The notes beneath the pieces are model-generated. The model was not told the origin of the DNA. It did not search any database and saw only the letters and a program-made list of their open reading frames with translations. This document shows, piece by piece, positions 1-11,478 of a DNA stretch of 64,000 bases. Numbering within the stretch: position 1 is the first letter of the stretch; each line of letters begins with the position of its first letter. Origin of the DNA: Cheiracanthium punctorium (taxonomy: Eukaryota; Arthropoda; Arachnida; Araneae; Cheiracanthiidae); NCBI GenBank assembly GCA_038373885.1, contig JAWZYV010013007.1:124001-188000 (forward strand), given 5' to 3'. Both the position numbers and the translations under genes were made by a program.

Positions 1-40
1 ATTCTTATTTGACAATTTTCGTAACTAAATTTCCTAAATT

Positions 41-1165
41 TTTGTGCACCATTTTTATAGTTTTGCTAATAAACGTACAGTTTACGCATAATTCTATCGA
101 TCTTTGTTGTAGAGATATTCAATTTTGAAATCAGGGCTTATTCGCTGATCACCCTGTATATTAATAGTGTTAAATTTAAAAGTCTAATTTTTCTTCATTC
201 TCTCAGTAGGATGCAGGGGTGCAGAAACTATTTTGACTCTCAACATTTCCCTCAATCCATATGCAAATTTCCCCAAAATTTTATGATATGTTTATAGACT
301 TGCATAATTTCTGTAGTACCATAAGTGTAAAAATATTTGCAATGTACAAGCTACATGCATGTATCCTAAATAGCAATGGGTCCAAGTTAAGAGAAAGCAA
401 ACGGCTGATCGGTGAAAAAGTTGAAAAAAAAATCCCTTTAAAAGTAGGAATGGTAAAGAATAACTCGAAGAATTTTGTAATTCATTGTTAAAATCGAAAT
501 CAGTTGTATATTTTCTGTAAAATTTCCCCTTATCCCAGATTGCCAAATCGTACATATTCTGCATCCCTGGCACGAATGTATTTTTGATATTAGTGTTTCG
601 TATCTGTTATGGTCAAGAAAAGGTCAAGAAATCAAGCTTACTTTATGTGGTAGACACCCGGAATAAATAAATAAATAAAGTATTTGTACAGCCTGTCGCA
701 GATCATGAGGCTCTTCCAGTTAGTACATTTATGATTCCGAAGTCCAAATTCATGCTGGTATTTCTTTGCTAGACTAGCATTCAATGCTGGATCCAATCTA
801 GGAGAAAAGCATAAACTAACATAAACACTTGCTAGTTCTAGCAGCTTTACCGGCAAGTCATACCGTGTATTCGACACACAAGCTATATACAAGCATGAAA
901 TGCTTGTATATAGCTTCTCGTGCTATTACTTTAAAAGCTAGGAGTATAGCATACGATGCTAGCTAGCATTACATAGCAAATAACAGCATGAAAATCTAGC
1001 AGACACAGCAATAACTAGCATATTTTTGTTGCTGGTACTAGCATGAATATTGTCTTGGGTCGTTCAGATAGTTCTTTGCGATTTCTGACGATCAGGATCG
1101 TAAGTGGGTCATGGCAACGAATGCGGCGACCCGATTTTTTAATGTAAAAAACACTCAAAATACGG
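41..1165. other. Intergenic, no gene seen
   Basis: AT-rich. The part at 620-1070 is dense in GCTAG-type words and holds the hairpin at 880-916. Short open frames lack any recognisable motif. Confidence 0.5.
880..916 (+). repeat. 16-bp perfect hairpin
   Basis: AAGCTATATACAAGCA, loop TGAAA, TGCTTGTATATAGCTT. It lies in a 300-bp stretch (about 750-1060) with many CTAGCA/TGCTAG words. Confidence 0.85.
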
Positions 1166-1172
1166 GTGTTAA

Positions 1173-1605
1173 CAACACCTCCTAGATACAGAAAGCCTCA
1201 CAACTGCTACGTCACCAAGCTTTGACGTCATCGTTTGGCCTCCATTTATAAGTTTGATTGTGACAAAATAAACCTATTAAAAATGTCTGGTGAATGGACG
1301 CATGATTAGCAATATTTTAATAATTTGAGATAAAAAAAAATATAATTTTACTATAAATGGCAGTTTTTAACCATCACTCATTAGATAATGTGATCAGGAA
1401 ATAGATCATACTGAATCATTTGGTATGAGAAAGATATTTTAATTTTAATGTTTAATATAAGATATTTTCTAATATTTGTAATATTTATCAGAAATTTTTA
1501 ATAGTTTCATTTTGTGAAAATAAAACTTTTAAATGTAGACCAAATGATGACGTCAAAGATTGGTGACGTAGGAATTGTAAGGCTTTCGATATGTAGGAGG
1601 CGTTG
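1173..1605 (+). mobile_element. CAACACC-type MITE, 7-bp target duplication GTGTTAA
   Basis: 433 bp flanked by GTGTTAA at 1166-1172 and 1606-1612. The terminal inverted repeat is about 60 bp, imperfect: CAACACCTCCTAGATACAGA... against CAACGCCTCCTACATATCGA..., with CTACGTCACCAAGCTTTGAC on the inner side. The centre is AT-rich and non-coding. Confidence 0.85.
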
Positions 1606-1612
1606 GTGTTAA

Positions 1613-2889
1613 AGGATAAAATAAAAAAAAAAGCTTTGTGAAAAAACACACATAAAAGGTTACTGTGGCGTTTTGGACTCGCCACAAGTGCTAAACAGGA
1701 AACACAAACAAAATTGAAGAGACTCGAGACAGGAGTTGAGATTTTTGTTTAACGTTGATTATTAAAATACACATTTACAAACATTGACTGCATTCTGCAG
1801 ACTTAAATACAAGCATCAACTTCCGCTCTGGAATTCGGGAACCCTCGTCCCTCTGAGAGCCGATCTCTGTTCGGCCCCTTCGAACAGCCTCCAAAACGAC
1901 TCTGCTCTCTGTCAGCTCCCAGCCTAGGGTTTCCACATTCGTGTGGGGTCGGTCGGCAAAATCCAAAAGGCCTCGCCTCCGATCTTCCTCCAACCCCCCT
2001 GTGCGTTCGCTCTCGTCGTGTGGGGTCGGTCGGCAAAATCAAAGGACCCCCTTTGCTCTTGGAATGTGCACTGGTCAAGTGTGCTTTCCGCATCGTGGGA
2101 AACACATCGAGTCCTTGGTACATTTCTGGGGGCAGTAGTAACTTGTCACATTACTTATAAGACGTTAACGATCGATTCGACCCAAACATTCTTTCGGTCC
2201 AGAGGCGCAGAGAGCCCAGCAGTGGCGTAGAGAGGGGGGGTTTGGGGTGTCAGAACCCCCCCTAAAATTTAGCTGAGTTCTATTATTGACATGAAGAATG
2301 CTATCCATAATGTAGATTATCCATTACATGAGTGCCTAAACCCCCCCCTAAAACTTTTTTCTGGCTACGCTACTGGAGCCCAGTCGGGGCTCTGGGGATA
2401 AGATCTTTGAGGTCCTTTTGATGTCGTATTAGATCCATCATTTCTTCCTTATTAAAATTATGAATCATTGAAAGAAACTTTAAATGAATAGTCATTGGAA
2501 AACAATGAATAGAATTGAAATGATTCATTTAAAAGAGTATTATACTTTAAAAAACATACATGCTCTCAAAAATAACCAACATTTTGTTTGGAAGGTTTCG
2601 TCACCTCGATAGAGAAACTGTATTGGAAACGTTCACATTTTTGCATGGCATGTTTTTCCTCAGTATTGAAAAAAAAAGAATATTTTTATTCATACTTTCA
2701 TGCAAGCAGGCAGCCCAAAAAAATTTCAGTAGGCCAAAAAAGTGGACATTTCAAAATTTCTCATAGAAAGTCTTGATCTTGAACATTTTGTTAAGCAAAA
2801 TTCAAAATTTCGGAGGTTAAGTGGGCCCATAGTCTCTCCTCTGCCTATACCCTTTCTTCCACTATTGAACAAATGTGTCTCGGAAAAAA
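1613..2889. other. Intergenic, one hAT MITE, otherwise unassigned
   Basis: 1775-2211 is GC-richer and contains a direct repeat GTGTGGGGTCGGTCGGCAAA (1941 and 2018). No convincing gene. After the MITE (2220-2375), 2384-2889 is unassigned. Confidence 0.5.
2220..2375 (+). mobile_element. hAT MITE, CAGTGGCGTAG ends, TSD GAGCCCAG
   Basis: 156 bp with perfect 8-bp duplications GAGCCCAG (2212-2219, 2376-2383). The ends are CAGTGGCGTAGAGAGGGGGG and CCCCCCC...GGCTACGCTACTG. Non-coding. Confidence 0.9.
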
Positions 2890-3562
2890 AAAATTCTGGA
2901 GTGACTCCACTCGACTTTCCGAACACTTACGATTCAGATCATGACCCAGCATTTAAATAAATTTGAATCGATGAATCATTCAAATATATATACCAAAATG
3001 AAGCTCGATCGAATGTATCGTTTAAACGCTAGCGCACTTTCAAGAATGTCTCCCCATAGGCTATAATGTAAAAGGAATTTTTGGCGTAGCCCTGTAGAAA
3101 ACCTTTAAGTCCTATACACATCAAAATCGATACCAGTCTTACGATGGTTGTGTATAACATGTATACCCAATTTGAGCTCCATCGAATGTACCGTTTAAAC
3201 GCTAGCGCACTTTCCAGAATTTTCCCCCATAGGCCATAATAGAAAAGAAATCTTGGTCGTAGCCCTGTAGAAAAACGATAAGTCCTATACACACCCAAAT
3301 CAATACCGGTCTTGCGACGGTGGTTTATAACCTATATACCCAATTTGAGCTCAATCGCATGCCCCGTTCAGGAGCTATCGTGTTCACTCACATACACACA
3401 AAGACACATACACACACACACACATACACACATACATACATACATCTCGTAAAAATAACATAAATGAATTCAGAAGCCCTCTAAACGTGTCAATACACCC
3501 AAATCTCGAATTCGAATTTTTTCATGATTACAATACTTTCCTTACATGTTCGGAAAGTAAAA
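2890..3562 (-). mobile_element. HINE-like element
   Basis: Read on the minus strand: ACTTTCCGAACATGTAAGG at 3562, (GT/GTAT)n at about 3385-3445, two to three ~165-bp units (GGACTTA...TAGGGCTACG...GCGCTAGCGTTTAAACG), then TGTTCGGAAAGTCGAGTGG and hairpin GAGTGGAGTCACTC near 2895. It has terminal features of non-autonomous Helentrons. Confidence 0.85.
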
Positions 3563-3960
3563 AGATTTCTTGTTCAATCAATCTTTTCTACTTTGAGTCG
3601 TGGCAAACCGTTGAATAACACCGCCGATGTCTACTTTTCTTGCAAAAGTAGACTCAAACTAACGCTCCTCGTTTTTGTCAAGTGGGTGGTTTATCCTCTA
3701 GCTGGCTTTTTGTAATTTCATTCAAAAAGTAATTTGAAATATCCGCGGACATTGCTCTGAATTTGGACATTTTTTTCATTTTTGTTTGAACAAAATTGAC
3801 AGCACACATTTAGGTATCCTATAAATAGCAAAAGCGGGGGCCCCTTCACAAGCTGAGCCCCTGGGGATTTTTCCCCTGCTCCCCCTCCCCTCTCTGCGCC
3901 ACTGTTTCGGTCTTCATCAGACAATAAAGCTGCACGATGCAGAGGCAACTCCTGCTTCGT

Positions 3961-4125
3961 CAACGCCCCCTAGAGAGGAAAGCCGCGGCGCTTACTTGTG
4001 ACGTCACACCGAGTAGGTGTCCCGTGCCGCGGGCGAGAGGAGAAACCCAATGGAAACGCTTTGCTTTACCTACTGGGTGTGACGTCACAAGTAAGTGCCG
4101 CGGCTTTCCTCTCTAGGGGGCGTTG
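3961..4125 (+). mobile_element. CAACGCC palindromic MITE, TSD GCTTCGT
   Basis: 165-bp near-palindrome with perfect 7-bp duplications GCTTCGT (3954-3960, 4126-4132). Each arm runs CAACGCCCCCTAGAGAGGAA, AGCCGCGGC, CTTACTTGTGACGTCAC, so the element holds two TGACGTCA octamers. One arm lacks part of the AAAGCAAAGCG inner segment present in other copies. Confidence 0.9.
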
Positions 4126-4894
4126 GCTTCGTGGGGCTTTGTCTGATGAAGAACGAAAGAATGTTTGGGGTCGTAACGTCTTATAAGTAACCTTGTATGT
4201 GTGTTTTTTTCACAAAGTTTTTTTTTATTGGATCAGAATTTTGAATGTTTTCTTAACAGCTTTGAACTTGTTGCGTTCAAAAGACGGTTGCATTGGTAAG
4301 CGTATTTTCTTTGTTTCGATAAGTCAGTGATTGTCGTGACGGTTTGCATTTTTGTTTCAGGTGTTCGAAGAAGCCGTGCGGGCGATCCTCAGCCCCAAGC
4401 AGTCCGCCCCTCTCCTCAGACACTGCACGACGGTCTGATCCGACACACACCTACTTTGTGGAGTATTTTATTTCCTTTTTGTATTCTGCCGATAGACTTT
4501 TTTGTGCATATTCCACACACACACCTCTCGTTGCCTTGTTTCATGGTATTATAATAATCATAATAAAAGAAAAAAAAATCTTGATGCTACTGCCTGATCT
4601 CTTGGGGGAGGGGGGGAATGCATAATGTTGCTGAAGTAGTCTGCTTGCTTCCGGGTTCGTCGTTCTAGAAAAGTCAGTTCTATAAAGTTCTAGAAAGTTC
4701 CGGGAGTCAGTTCTAGAAAAAAGTAGTGATGTAACGAATATTCGGCCACTATTCGGTATTCGGCCTATTCGGCTGTTTTGCCGAATATTCGGTAGGCCGA
4801 ATACTGAACTGGTATTCGGCCGAATACTTGTGGCCGAATATTGTTGCATATTCGGCTGAATAATTTTAGGAAAAAGAGAGAGAAATATTTTTTT

Positions 4895-5060
4895 AAATGC
4901 ATTTACAAATAATAGTGCTTAGTTATACTTCAATGAGTTAATCTTATATAATAAAATATCCTAATTCATTGAATTTTAAGCTGAATGAAACATAATCTAA
5001 TGCAGTAATAGTATTACAGAAATGCAGACTTTTCTACTTATTGACAATACTTGATTTGAT
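4895..5060 (+). repeat. Left copy of a 165-bp direct repeat flanking a HINE
   Basis: AAATGCATTTACAAATAATA ... CTTATTGACAATACTTGATT. It recurs at 5898-6064 with only a few substitutions, and the HINE lies exactly between the two copies. Confidence 0.9.
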
Positions 5061-5896
5061 TTTTACTTTCCGAACATGTACCATGTAAGGAAAGTATTGT
5101 CATCATGAAAAAATTCGAATTCGAGATTTGGGTGTTTTTACGCGTTTTGAGGGCTTCTGAATCCATTGATGCTATTTTTACGAGATGTATGTATGTATGT
5201 GTGTTTGTGTGTATGTGAGTGAACACGATAGCTCCTGAACGGAGCATTCGATGGAGCTCAAATTGGATATATAGGTCATAAACCACCGTCGCAAGACCGG
5301 TATGGATTTGGGTGTGTATAGGACTTATAGTTTTTCTACAGGGCTACGACAAAGATTTCTTTTACATGATGGCCTATGGGGGGAATTTTTGAAAGTGCGC
5401 TCGCGTTTAAACGGTAGATTCGATTGAGCTCAAATTGGGTATACATATTATAAACCACCGTTGCAAGACCGGTATTGATTTTGGTGTCTATAGGACTTAT
5501 AGTTTTCCTACAGGGCTACGACAAAGATTTCTTTTACGTTATGGCCTATGGGGGGAATTTCTTGAAAGTGCGCTAGCGTTTAAACGATACATTCGATGGA
5601 GCTCAAATTCGGTCTACATGTTATAAACCACCATCCTAAGACCGGTATTGATTTGGGTGTGTATAAGACTTATAGTTCTCCTAAAGGGCTACGACAAATC
5701 TTTCTTTTATGTTATGGCATAATGGCCTATGGGGAGACATTCTTGAAAGTGCGCAAGCGTTTAAACGGTACATTCGATGGAGTTTCAATTTGGTATAAAT
5801 GTTTGAATGATTCATCGATTAAAATTTTTTTAAGTGCTTGGCAATGATCTTAATCGTAAGTGTTCGGAAAGTCGAGTGGACACATTCCAGATTTTT
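5060..5896 (+). mobile_element. HINE-like element in a hAT, between two 165-bp direct repeats
   Basis: TTTTTACTTTCCGAACATGT at the left, GTATGTATGTGTGTTTGTGT, four tandem ~165-bp units, TGTTCGGAAAGTCGAGTGG at the right. The 3' hairpin is mutated here (GAGTGGACACATTC). Confidence 0.88.
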
Positions 5897-5897
5897 T

Positions 5898-6064
5898 TAA
5901 ATGCATTTACAAATAATAGTGCTTCGTTATACTTCAATGAGTTAATCTTATACAATAAAATATCCTAATTCATTGAATTTTAAGCTGAATGAAACATAAT
6001 CTAATGCAATAATAGTATGACAGAAATGCAGACTTTTCTACTTATTGACACTACTTGACTTGAT
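5898..6064 (+). repeat. Right copy of the 165-bp direct repeat flanking a HINE
   Basis: Partner of 4895-5060. It begins immediately after the HINE terminus CCAGATTTTTTT and ends CTTGACTTGATTTTTT. Confidence 0.9.
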
Positions 6065-6461
6065 TTTTTAATTTCTTTATTGGGTAGGGGTAGAAGGATT
6101 TTTTTCAGATCCTTCATTACAAGCTGCTCAATATGTTTTGCTCTGAGTCTGTAAAACCCAAAACATGATGTGATTATGTATAGTTACCAGATGAATGACA
6201 TTTAGCATAGCCTACTTATTAAATTATGAATATCTCAAAATATAATTATGCTGTTATGAGTGTTTAACTTTATAAAAGATATTTTATCACGATCAATATT
6301 TTTTTAGTTTTACAGATAAAATACTGTTGTTTGTTTTTAAGTAACTACAAATAATATAAAATGAATTTTAATTAATCTTTATTTAGTATTTAATTACAAA
6401 ATTGAAAAGCAACATTTTATTGACAGTTAAAATGAAATTTTTAAAAATGCAATATTCAGCC

Positions 6462-6785
6462 GCCGAATATTCGGTATTCGGCCTAAACTATGAGCCGAAT
6501 ATTCGGTATTCGGCCTAAACTATGAGCCGAATATTCGGTATTCGGCCTAAACTATGAGCCGAATATTCGGTGTTCGGCCTAAACTATGAGCCGAATATTC
6601 GGTATTCGGCCTAAACTATGAGCCGAATATTCGGTATTCGGCCTAAACTATGAGCCGAATATTCGGTATTCGGCCTAAACTATGAGCCGAATATTCGGTA
6701 TTCGGCCTAAACTATGAGCCGAATATTCGGTGTTCGGCCTAAACTATGAGCCGAATATTCGGTATTCGGCCTGAGCTATTGGCCG
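6462..6785 (+). repeat. 32-bp tandem repeat (GCCGAATATTCGGTATTCGG...)
   Basis: About ten head-to-tail 32-bp units: GCCGAATATTCGGTATTCGG followed by CCTAAACTATGA. They are nearly identical apart from occasional GTGTTCGG for GTATTCGG. Each unit holds the palindrome CCGAATATTCGG. It sits at the right subterminal end of the hAT element, where transposase-binding repeats are expected. Confidence 0.95.
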
Positions 6786-6935
6786 AATATTCGGTATTCG
6801 GCTATTCGGCCAAATCACTATTCGTTACATCTCTAGTAAAAAGTCCACTGGTCAGGATGGAACACAACTTTATTTCTTCTAGAACTTCGTAGAACAATCA
6901 GCTGTACACAGTTCACAAGCACAATCTAGCAATAA

Positions 6936-8325
6936 TGTGCTTTTAACAATCCGCTCAGATCAGAAGCTTTCACCAATGCTGTCATTCTCGCATAAAATAA
7001 AACACATCCACAGGTAAATCTTCAGTGGAAATATTCGAGGGAAGACACTAACAGTCCCTCAAGACTCAGCAGTGAAGAATTGACACACAGCACTTATATT
7101 CAAAGCTTCAAAAAGCAAGCCAAAACACGGCTTCTAAAGCACTATCCAGTCACAAAGCAAGCGTACTCGCTCGGAGAGCTCTGTTCACAATACGGGCGCT
7201 CTCTCACACAGGACTTTCAACTCGCACTGAACTGGGGCTTTAAAGGCACTTCTATTTATATCCGACGCAGGAGGTACAAGAAGCTTCCAGAAAAGCCTAT
7301 TTCACGAAGATTGTAGATAAAGCGAGAATATTGATGACGTCATAGAAGAGAATAGGTTATTAGGTGTTTTTAAATCAGCAAAAGCAGCTTTACAGGCCCC
7401 ATTGGGAAAATCGCGCCAAATGACCAAAATGTCGCCAGTGCAACAAAAAGCAAAATTTTAACTCTTTGAAGCTTAGAATACGAATTTTGAACTATTTTAA
7501 GCCCCAGAACAGCGGAATGGCCCCGAAAATTCTTAACAACAAGTACTACTGCTTGTTTATGTACATGGAATAACTTTCATACATGGAATAACATGTGCTT
7601 TTAACAGTTCGCTTAGATCAGAAGCTCTGACAAATGCTATATTTCTCACACAAAATAGAACACTTTCGCTGGCGAAAATTCAGTGAAAATAGACGAGAAA
7701 TAACACTAACAGTCTCTCAAGACTCAGCGATGAAAAATGTACACATAGCACTTCAATTCAAAGCTCCCCAAACAGCGCGAAACACAGCTTCTATCACAAA
7801 GCAAGCGTATTCACTCTCCCAAAGCTTGATCAACACTGAACAGTGCGCTGGTGGAATTTATAGAGGAGGCAGAAGCTGCGAGGAGCTTCTAGAAAAGTCT
7901 ATTTCTCGAAGATTCCAGATAAAGGGGGACTTCTGATGACGTCATAGAAGAGAAATGTTAGCTTATTATGCGTTTTTAATGCAGGAAAAACAACTTCCAG
8001 GCCCCATTGAGAAAATCGCGCCCCATGACCAAAATGTCTCCAAGCTTGGCGACTTTTGGCGAACTATAGCCCAATTGGGCGCCCAAAATGAGTCCCTAAA
8101 AGTTAAGAGATCGAAGCCCTAGGACCCCTATTTCTCGAGGTTTCTAGAAACCCTATATATTTGAATGGGAAACCAAAACCTCCGTAGCTCCGGCTCTAAT
8201 TTGCCGATTTGGATGCCACAAAAAGCAAAATTTATCTATTGGAAGCGTAGAATACGAATTTTAAACCATTTTAAGCCACAGAGCAGCGGGTTGCCCCGAA
8301 AATTCGTAACAATAAAAAAGTAAAT
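6936..8325 (+). repeat. Diverged direct duplication of about 650 bp, unclassified element
   Basis: 6936-7545 and 7589-8325 share GTGCTTTTAACA, AGATCAGAAGCT, TCTCAAGACTCAGC, ATTGATGACGTCATAGAAGAG and AATCGCGCC...GACCAAAATGTC in the same order. The second copy has about 190 bp (8047-8220) missing from the first. Small open frames inside show no known domain. It could be terminal repeats of an old retroelement, but no primer-binding or coding features are visible. Confidence 0.7.
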
Positions 8326-8338
8326 AAAAAATCTGAAA

Positions 8339-8388
8339 TTCTTCCAGATTTTATGGACGCACTCGGCTGGAAGAATTTCAGTTTTTTT
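8339..8388 (+). repeat. 15-bp perfect hairpin flanked by A and T runs
   Basis: CTGAAATTCTTCCAG, 19-nt loop, CTGGAAGAATTTCAG, with A6 before and T8 after, so the stem can extend. It resembles a Pol III-type or transposon-end hairpin; no further support. Confidence 0.6.
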
Positions 8389-8603
8389 TAAATCTATTCA
8401 ATCCGTTCTGCCCTAGAGAGGAAAATGATCACTGTCAGTCCTCCTATAGACTCCTTCCTGTTCGCATCATTTTGCAGCTGAAAATGGCATCCATGGTTGT
8501 TTGGCCCCTCGTGGTGACCTGTTTTGGATGAGTCCGTATTGGAAAATCTAAAGTATCCATTTCGGTTATGAAATCTGATGCTGGATCGGAATTGAATTCT
8601 ACG

Positions 8604-9177
8604 TTAACCCATTAAGGCCGAGCGATCTATTTTTAGACCGTGGCGAAATTTGTAAGTCACTCAAATACTTAAGCATTAGTTTATTTTCCTACTTTAATTT
8701 CTTGAATAATGAATCTGATGTCCACAAAATACTCAGCGATAACAAGTTTAACCCATTTGTGCCTGGATGTTTTTGCGACTTTCTTAGATTTTTACTGATA
8801 ACAGAAATAATAGATAAATTTCTGATGTCAACTTCTTGAACAAGGGATGATTTCTTCTAAAATCTTTATGCATAAAAATTGAAATATCAACATACTGCTT
8901 GGTCATGTTAAAATATTTTGTAGAGTGGAGGCTCAAGACTCATGAATAAAGGCAAGGAAAAATAAATAACGTTTTCGACTCATAGCGAAAATGCCGTCCC
9001 AAAAAAAGGACGCTATGCATAAATGGGTTAAATGAGAATATTTCTCTGTATTATTTACATTTTAGGAAAAAGATTGACGTTCTTCATACCCCATCAATGT
9101 CGGAAATTTATTTATCACTTCTGGCATGAACATAAATTTGAGAACGTGCTGAAAAAAGTTGGGCGCTAATGGGTTAA
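8604..9177 (+). mobile_element. TTAA element (CCCATTAAGGCC ends) hosting a T1 copy
   Basis: TTAACCCATTAAGGCCGAGC at the left and GGGCGCTAATGGGTTAA at the right. Without the nested T1 it is about 290 bp. Distinct from T1 beyond the CCCATT end. Confidence 0.8.
8748..9031 (+). mobile_element. T1 MITE (TTAA, piggyBac type), nested in another TTAA element
   Basis: Reference copy of family T1. It runs TTAA-CCCATTTGTGCCTGG ... GCATAAATGGG-TTAA, about 276 bp between the two TTAA. The ends form an imperfect inverted repeat CCCATTT(G/A)TGCCT(G/A)G. The core holds CATAGCGAAAATGCCGTCCC. It is inserted inside the 8604-9177 element. TTAA duplication with CCC/GGG ends is the piggyBac signature; no transposase is present. 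Confidence 0.92.
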
Positions 9178-9384
9178 AATCTCCTACTGAAACAGTCTTT
9201 CAATCCTCCTCCTTCAGCAACGTTTCGAAGAGAGCGTCTCATTTATCTTCTTGAGAAATTCGAGGACTAGAGTATGCCACTGCCAATCTCACTTTATCTT
9301 GAATAAGCGCAATGACCACTGGAACACCCTTGATCGGGCTCGTGTAGGCACGGGTCAAGCGTTTCCTATTCTTTTTATAAAGTG

Positions 9385-10227
9385 ATTTTTACTTTCCGAA
9401 CATGTACCCTGTAAGGAAAGTATTGTCATCATGAAAAAATTCGACTTCGAGATTTTGGTGTATGGACACGTTTGGAGGTCTTCTGAATTCATTGATGCTA
9501 TTTTTACGAGATGTATGTATGTATGTGTGTGTGTGTGTGTGTTTGTGTGTATGTGAGTGAACACGATAGCTCCTGAACGGGGCATGCGATTGAGCTCCAA
9601 TTGGGTCTATAGGTTATAAACCACCATCGCAAGACCGGTATTGATTTTGGTGTGTATAGGACTGACAGTTTTTCTACAGGGCTACGACAAAGATTTCTTT
9701 TACATTATGGCCTATGGAGGAAAATTATGGAAAGTGCGCTAGCGTTTAAACGGTCCATTCGATGGAGCTCAAATTGGGTATATATGTTATAAACCACCGT
9801 CGCAAGATCTGTATTGATTTTGATGTGTATAGGACTTATAGTTTTTCTACAGGGATAAAATAAAAATTTCTTTTACATTATAGCCTATGGGGAGAAATTC
9901 TTGAAAGTGCGCTAGCGTTTAAACGGTCCATTCGATGGAGCTCAAATTGGGTATACAGGTTATAAACCACCTTCGCAAGACCGGTATTGATTTGGATGTG
10001 TATAGGACTTACAGTTTTTCTACAGGGCTACGACCGAGATTTATTTTACATTATGGCCTATGGAGGAAAATTATGGAAAGTGCGCTAGCGTTTAAACGGT
10101 ACATTCGATCGAGCTTCCATTTGGTATACATGTTCGAATGATTCATCGATTCAAATTGATTTAAATGCTTGGTCATGATCTTAATCGTAAGTGTTCGAAA
10201 AGTCGAGTGGAGTCACTCCAGATTTTT
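9385..10227 (+). mobile_element. HINE-like element
   Basis: Complete: ACTTTCCGAACATGTACCC, a (GT)n tract at about 9516-9550, three full ~165-bp units and a terminal partial, TGTTCGAAAAGTCGAGTGG, hairpin GAGTGGAGTCACTC, CAGATTTTTT. Confidence 0.9.
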
Positions 10228-10619
10228 TATAAAGTTTTCCTCTCTAAAAATCGTAACTCCAGATGGCTTTCTGTTATGGAAACCACTGTCTATCCGTTCG
10301 ACCCGAGGGAATCCTGGTGCTTGAAAATCATCTGAAGGGATAGTCCCTGTTTCCGTTAGCACTATCCAATCCCTCTGCAGAAAACAGGGATCCAACGGAA
10401 AAGGGACCACGGCGCCCCCTTGTTTGAAAGAAATAGCACCCGAGTGCTAGAAACCGGACTCCACGTTGATAAAATAATTAAAATAACACGCATAAAAGGT
10501 ACTTAATGGTCTGTATACGTGTTCGATCCAAGAAAGGTCAACCTTCGTCAGAAGCCTCTGCACAGACTGGAGACTCGGGAGTCCCAGTCTGTGTCCCAAA
10601 GATTTAAGTCCCAAAAGAT

Positions 10620-10903
10620 TTAACCCATTTGTGCCTGGATATTTTTGCGACTTTCTTCGATTTTTACTGATAACAGAAATAATAGATAAATTTCTGATAT
10701 CAACTTCTTGAACAAGGAAAGATTTATTTTAAAATCATTTTGCATAAAAATCGAAATATCAACATCCTACTGGGTCATGTTAAAATATTGTGCGGAGTTG
10801 AGGCTCAATACTCATAAACAAAGGTTAGGAAAAATAAATAACGTTTTCGACTCATAGCGAAAATGCCGTCCCAAAATAGGGACACTAGGCATAAATGGGT
10901 TAA
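10620..10903 (+). mobile_element. T1 MITE
   Basis: Full-length T1, TTAA at both ends (TTAACCCATTTGTGCC ... ATAAATGGGTTAA). Plus orientation, 28 bp before the target duplication of the hAT MITE at 10939. Confidence 0.92.
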
Positions 10904-10938
10904 GTAATTTTTTCTCCTGGTTTTAGAATTGTATATAT

Positions 10939-11403
10939 CATAGGTTCCCAACCTTTTGAACAGATGCCCCCTTTTCTGGTGAATATTTCAATACCGCCCC
11001 CCCTCCTACTCCAGAGAAATAAGAGCGTACATAATGCTTGGTGAAAACAAGAATTAAATTTTTTTTTAAATGACTAATAGATAGAATATTGTTGGAATTG
11101 AAACTCACTGAATTTCTTCTTCATTTGAAAAAGAGGAATAAAAGTTTTGGAGGGGTATATTAGAGAGGTATCTCTTTCTCTCAACAGCGAAGTCTCCTAT
11201 CGAAATAGGCGAATTTTTGCACACGTGATAGAAATGATTTATTAGAGTGATTTTTAATTCTTTTTTTTAGGCTATTGGGTTAATCTTCCCACGCCCCTCC
11301 GTGCCCTATCAACGCCCCCTCATTTTCTCTGGGTCTTTGACCGCCCCCCTGAATGCCTCAAACGCCCACAAGGGGGCGTTATCGCCCACGTTGGGAACCT
11401 ATG
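10939..11403 (+). mobile_element. hAT MITE, CATAGGTTCCCAAC ends, TSD GTATATAT
   Basis: 465 bp flanked by perfect GTATATAT (10931-10938, 11404-11411). The ends are CATAGGTTCCCAACCTTTTG and CACGTTGGGAACCTATG, with C-rich and G-rich subterminal tracts. No coding trace. Confidence 0.92.
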
Positions 11404-11478
11404 GTATATATCATTGTATTTATTTTTTTTTTTGGGGGGGGAATTTTACTACACGTAGTATTATGTGTAACCATCTTT

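Larger units (their letters stand above)
4724..6835 (+). mobile_element. hAT element with 32-bp tandem array and inserted HINE
   Basis: 2.1 kb with ends TAGTGATGTAACGAATA and TAGAGATGTAACGAATA (reversed) and duplications GAAAAAAG/GTAAAAAG (7 of 8; 4716-4723, 6836-6843). Both subterminal regions are saturated with ATTCGGC motifs. A HINE lies at 5060-5896. No transposase frame is visible. Confidence 0.85.

Noticed and set aside
4327..4625. Possible exon after TTTTTGTTTCAG at 4361 followed by AATAAA and an A-run
   Set aside because: The frame is short and matches nothing known; the acceptor-like sequence is common in AT-rich DNA.
6462..6785. Regular 32-bp repeats that could suggest a CRISPR array
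   Set aside because: There are no spacers: the units abut directly, and the context is a eukaryotic hAT transposon.
9355..9600. Many 60-100-codon frames with THIHTNTHTYIHLVKIASM-like text
   Set aside because: All are chance translations of the HINE 5' region including its GT microsatellite; the same frame recurs with each copy and is disrupted variably.
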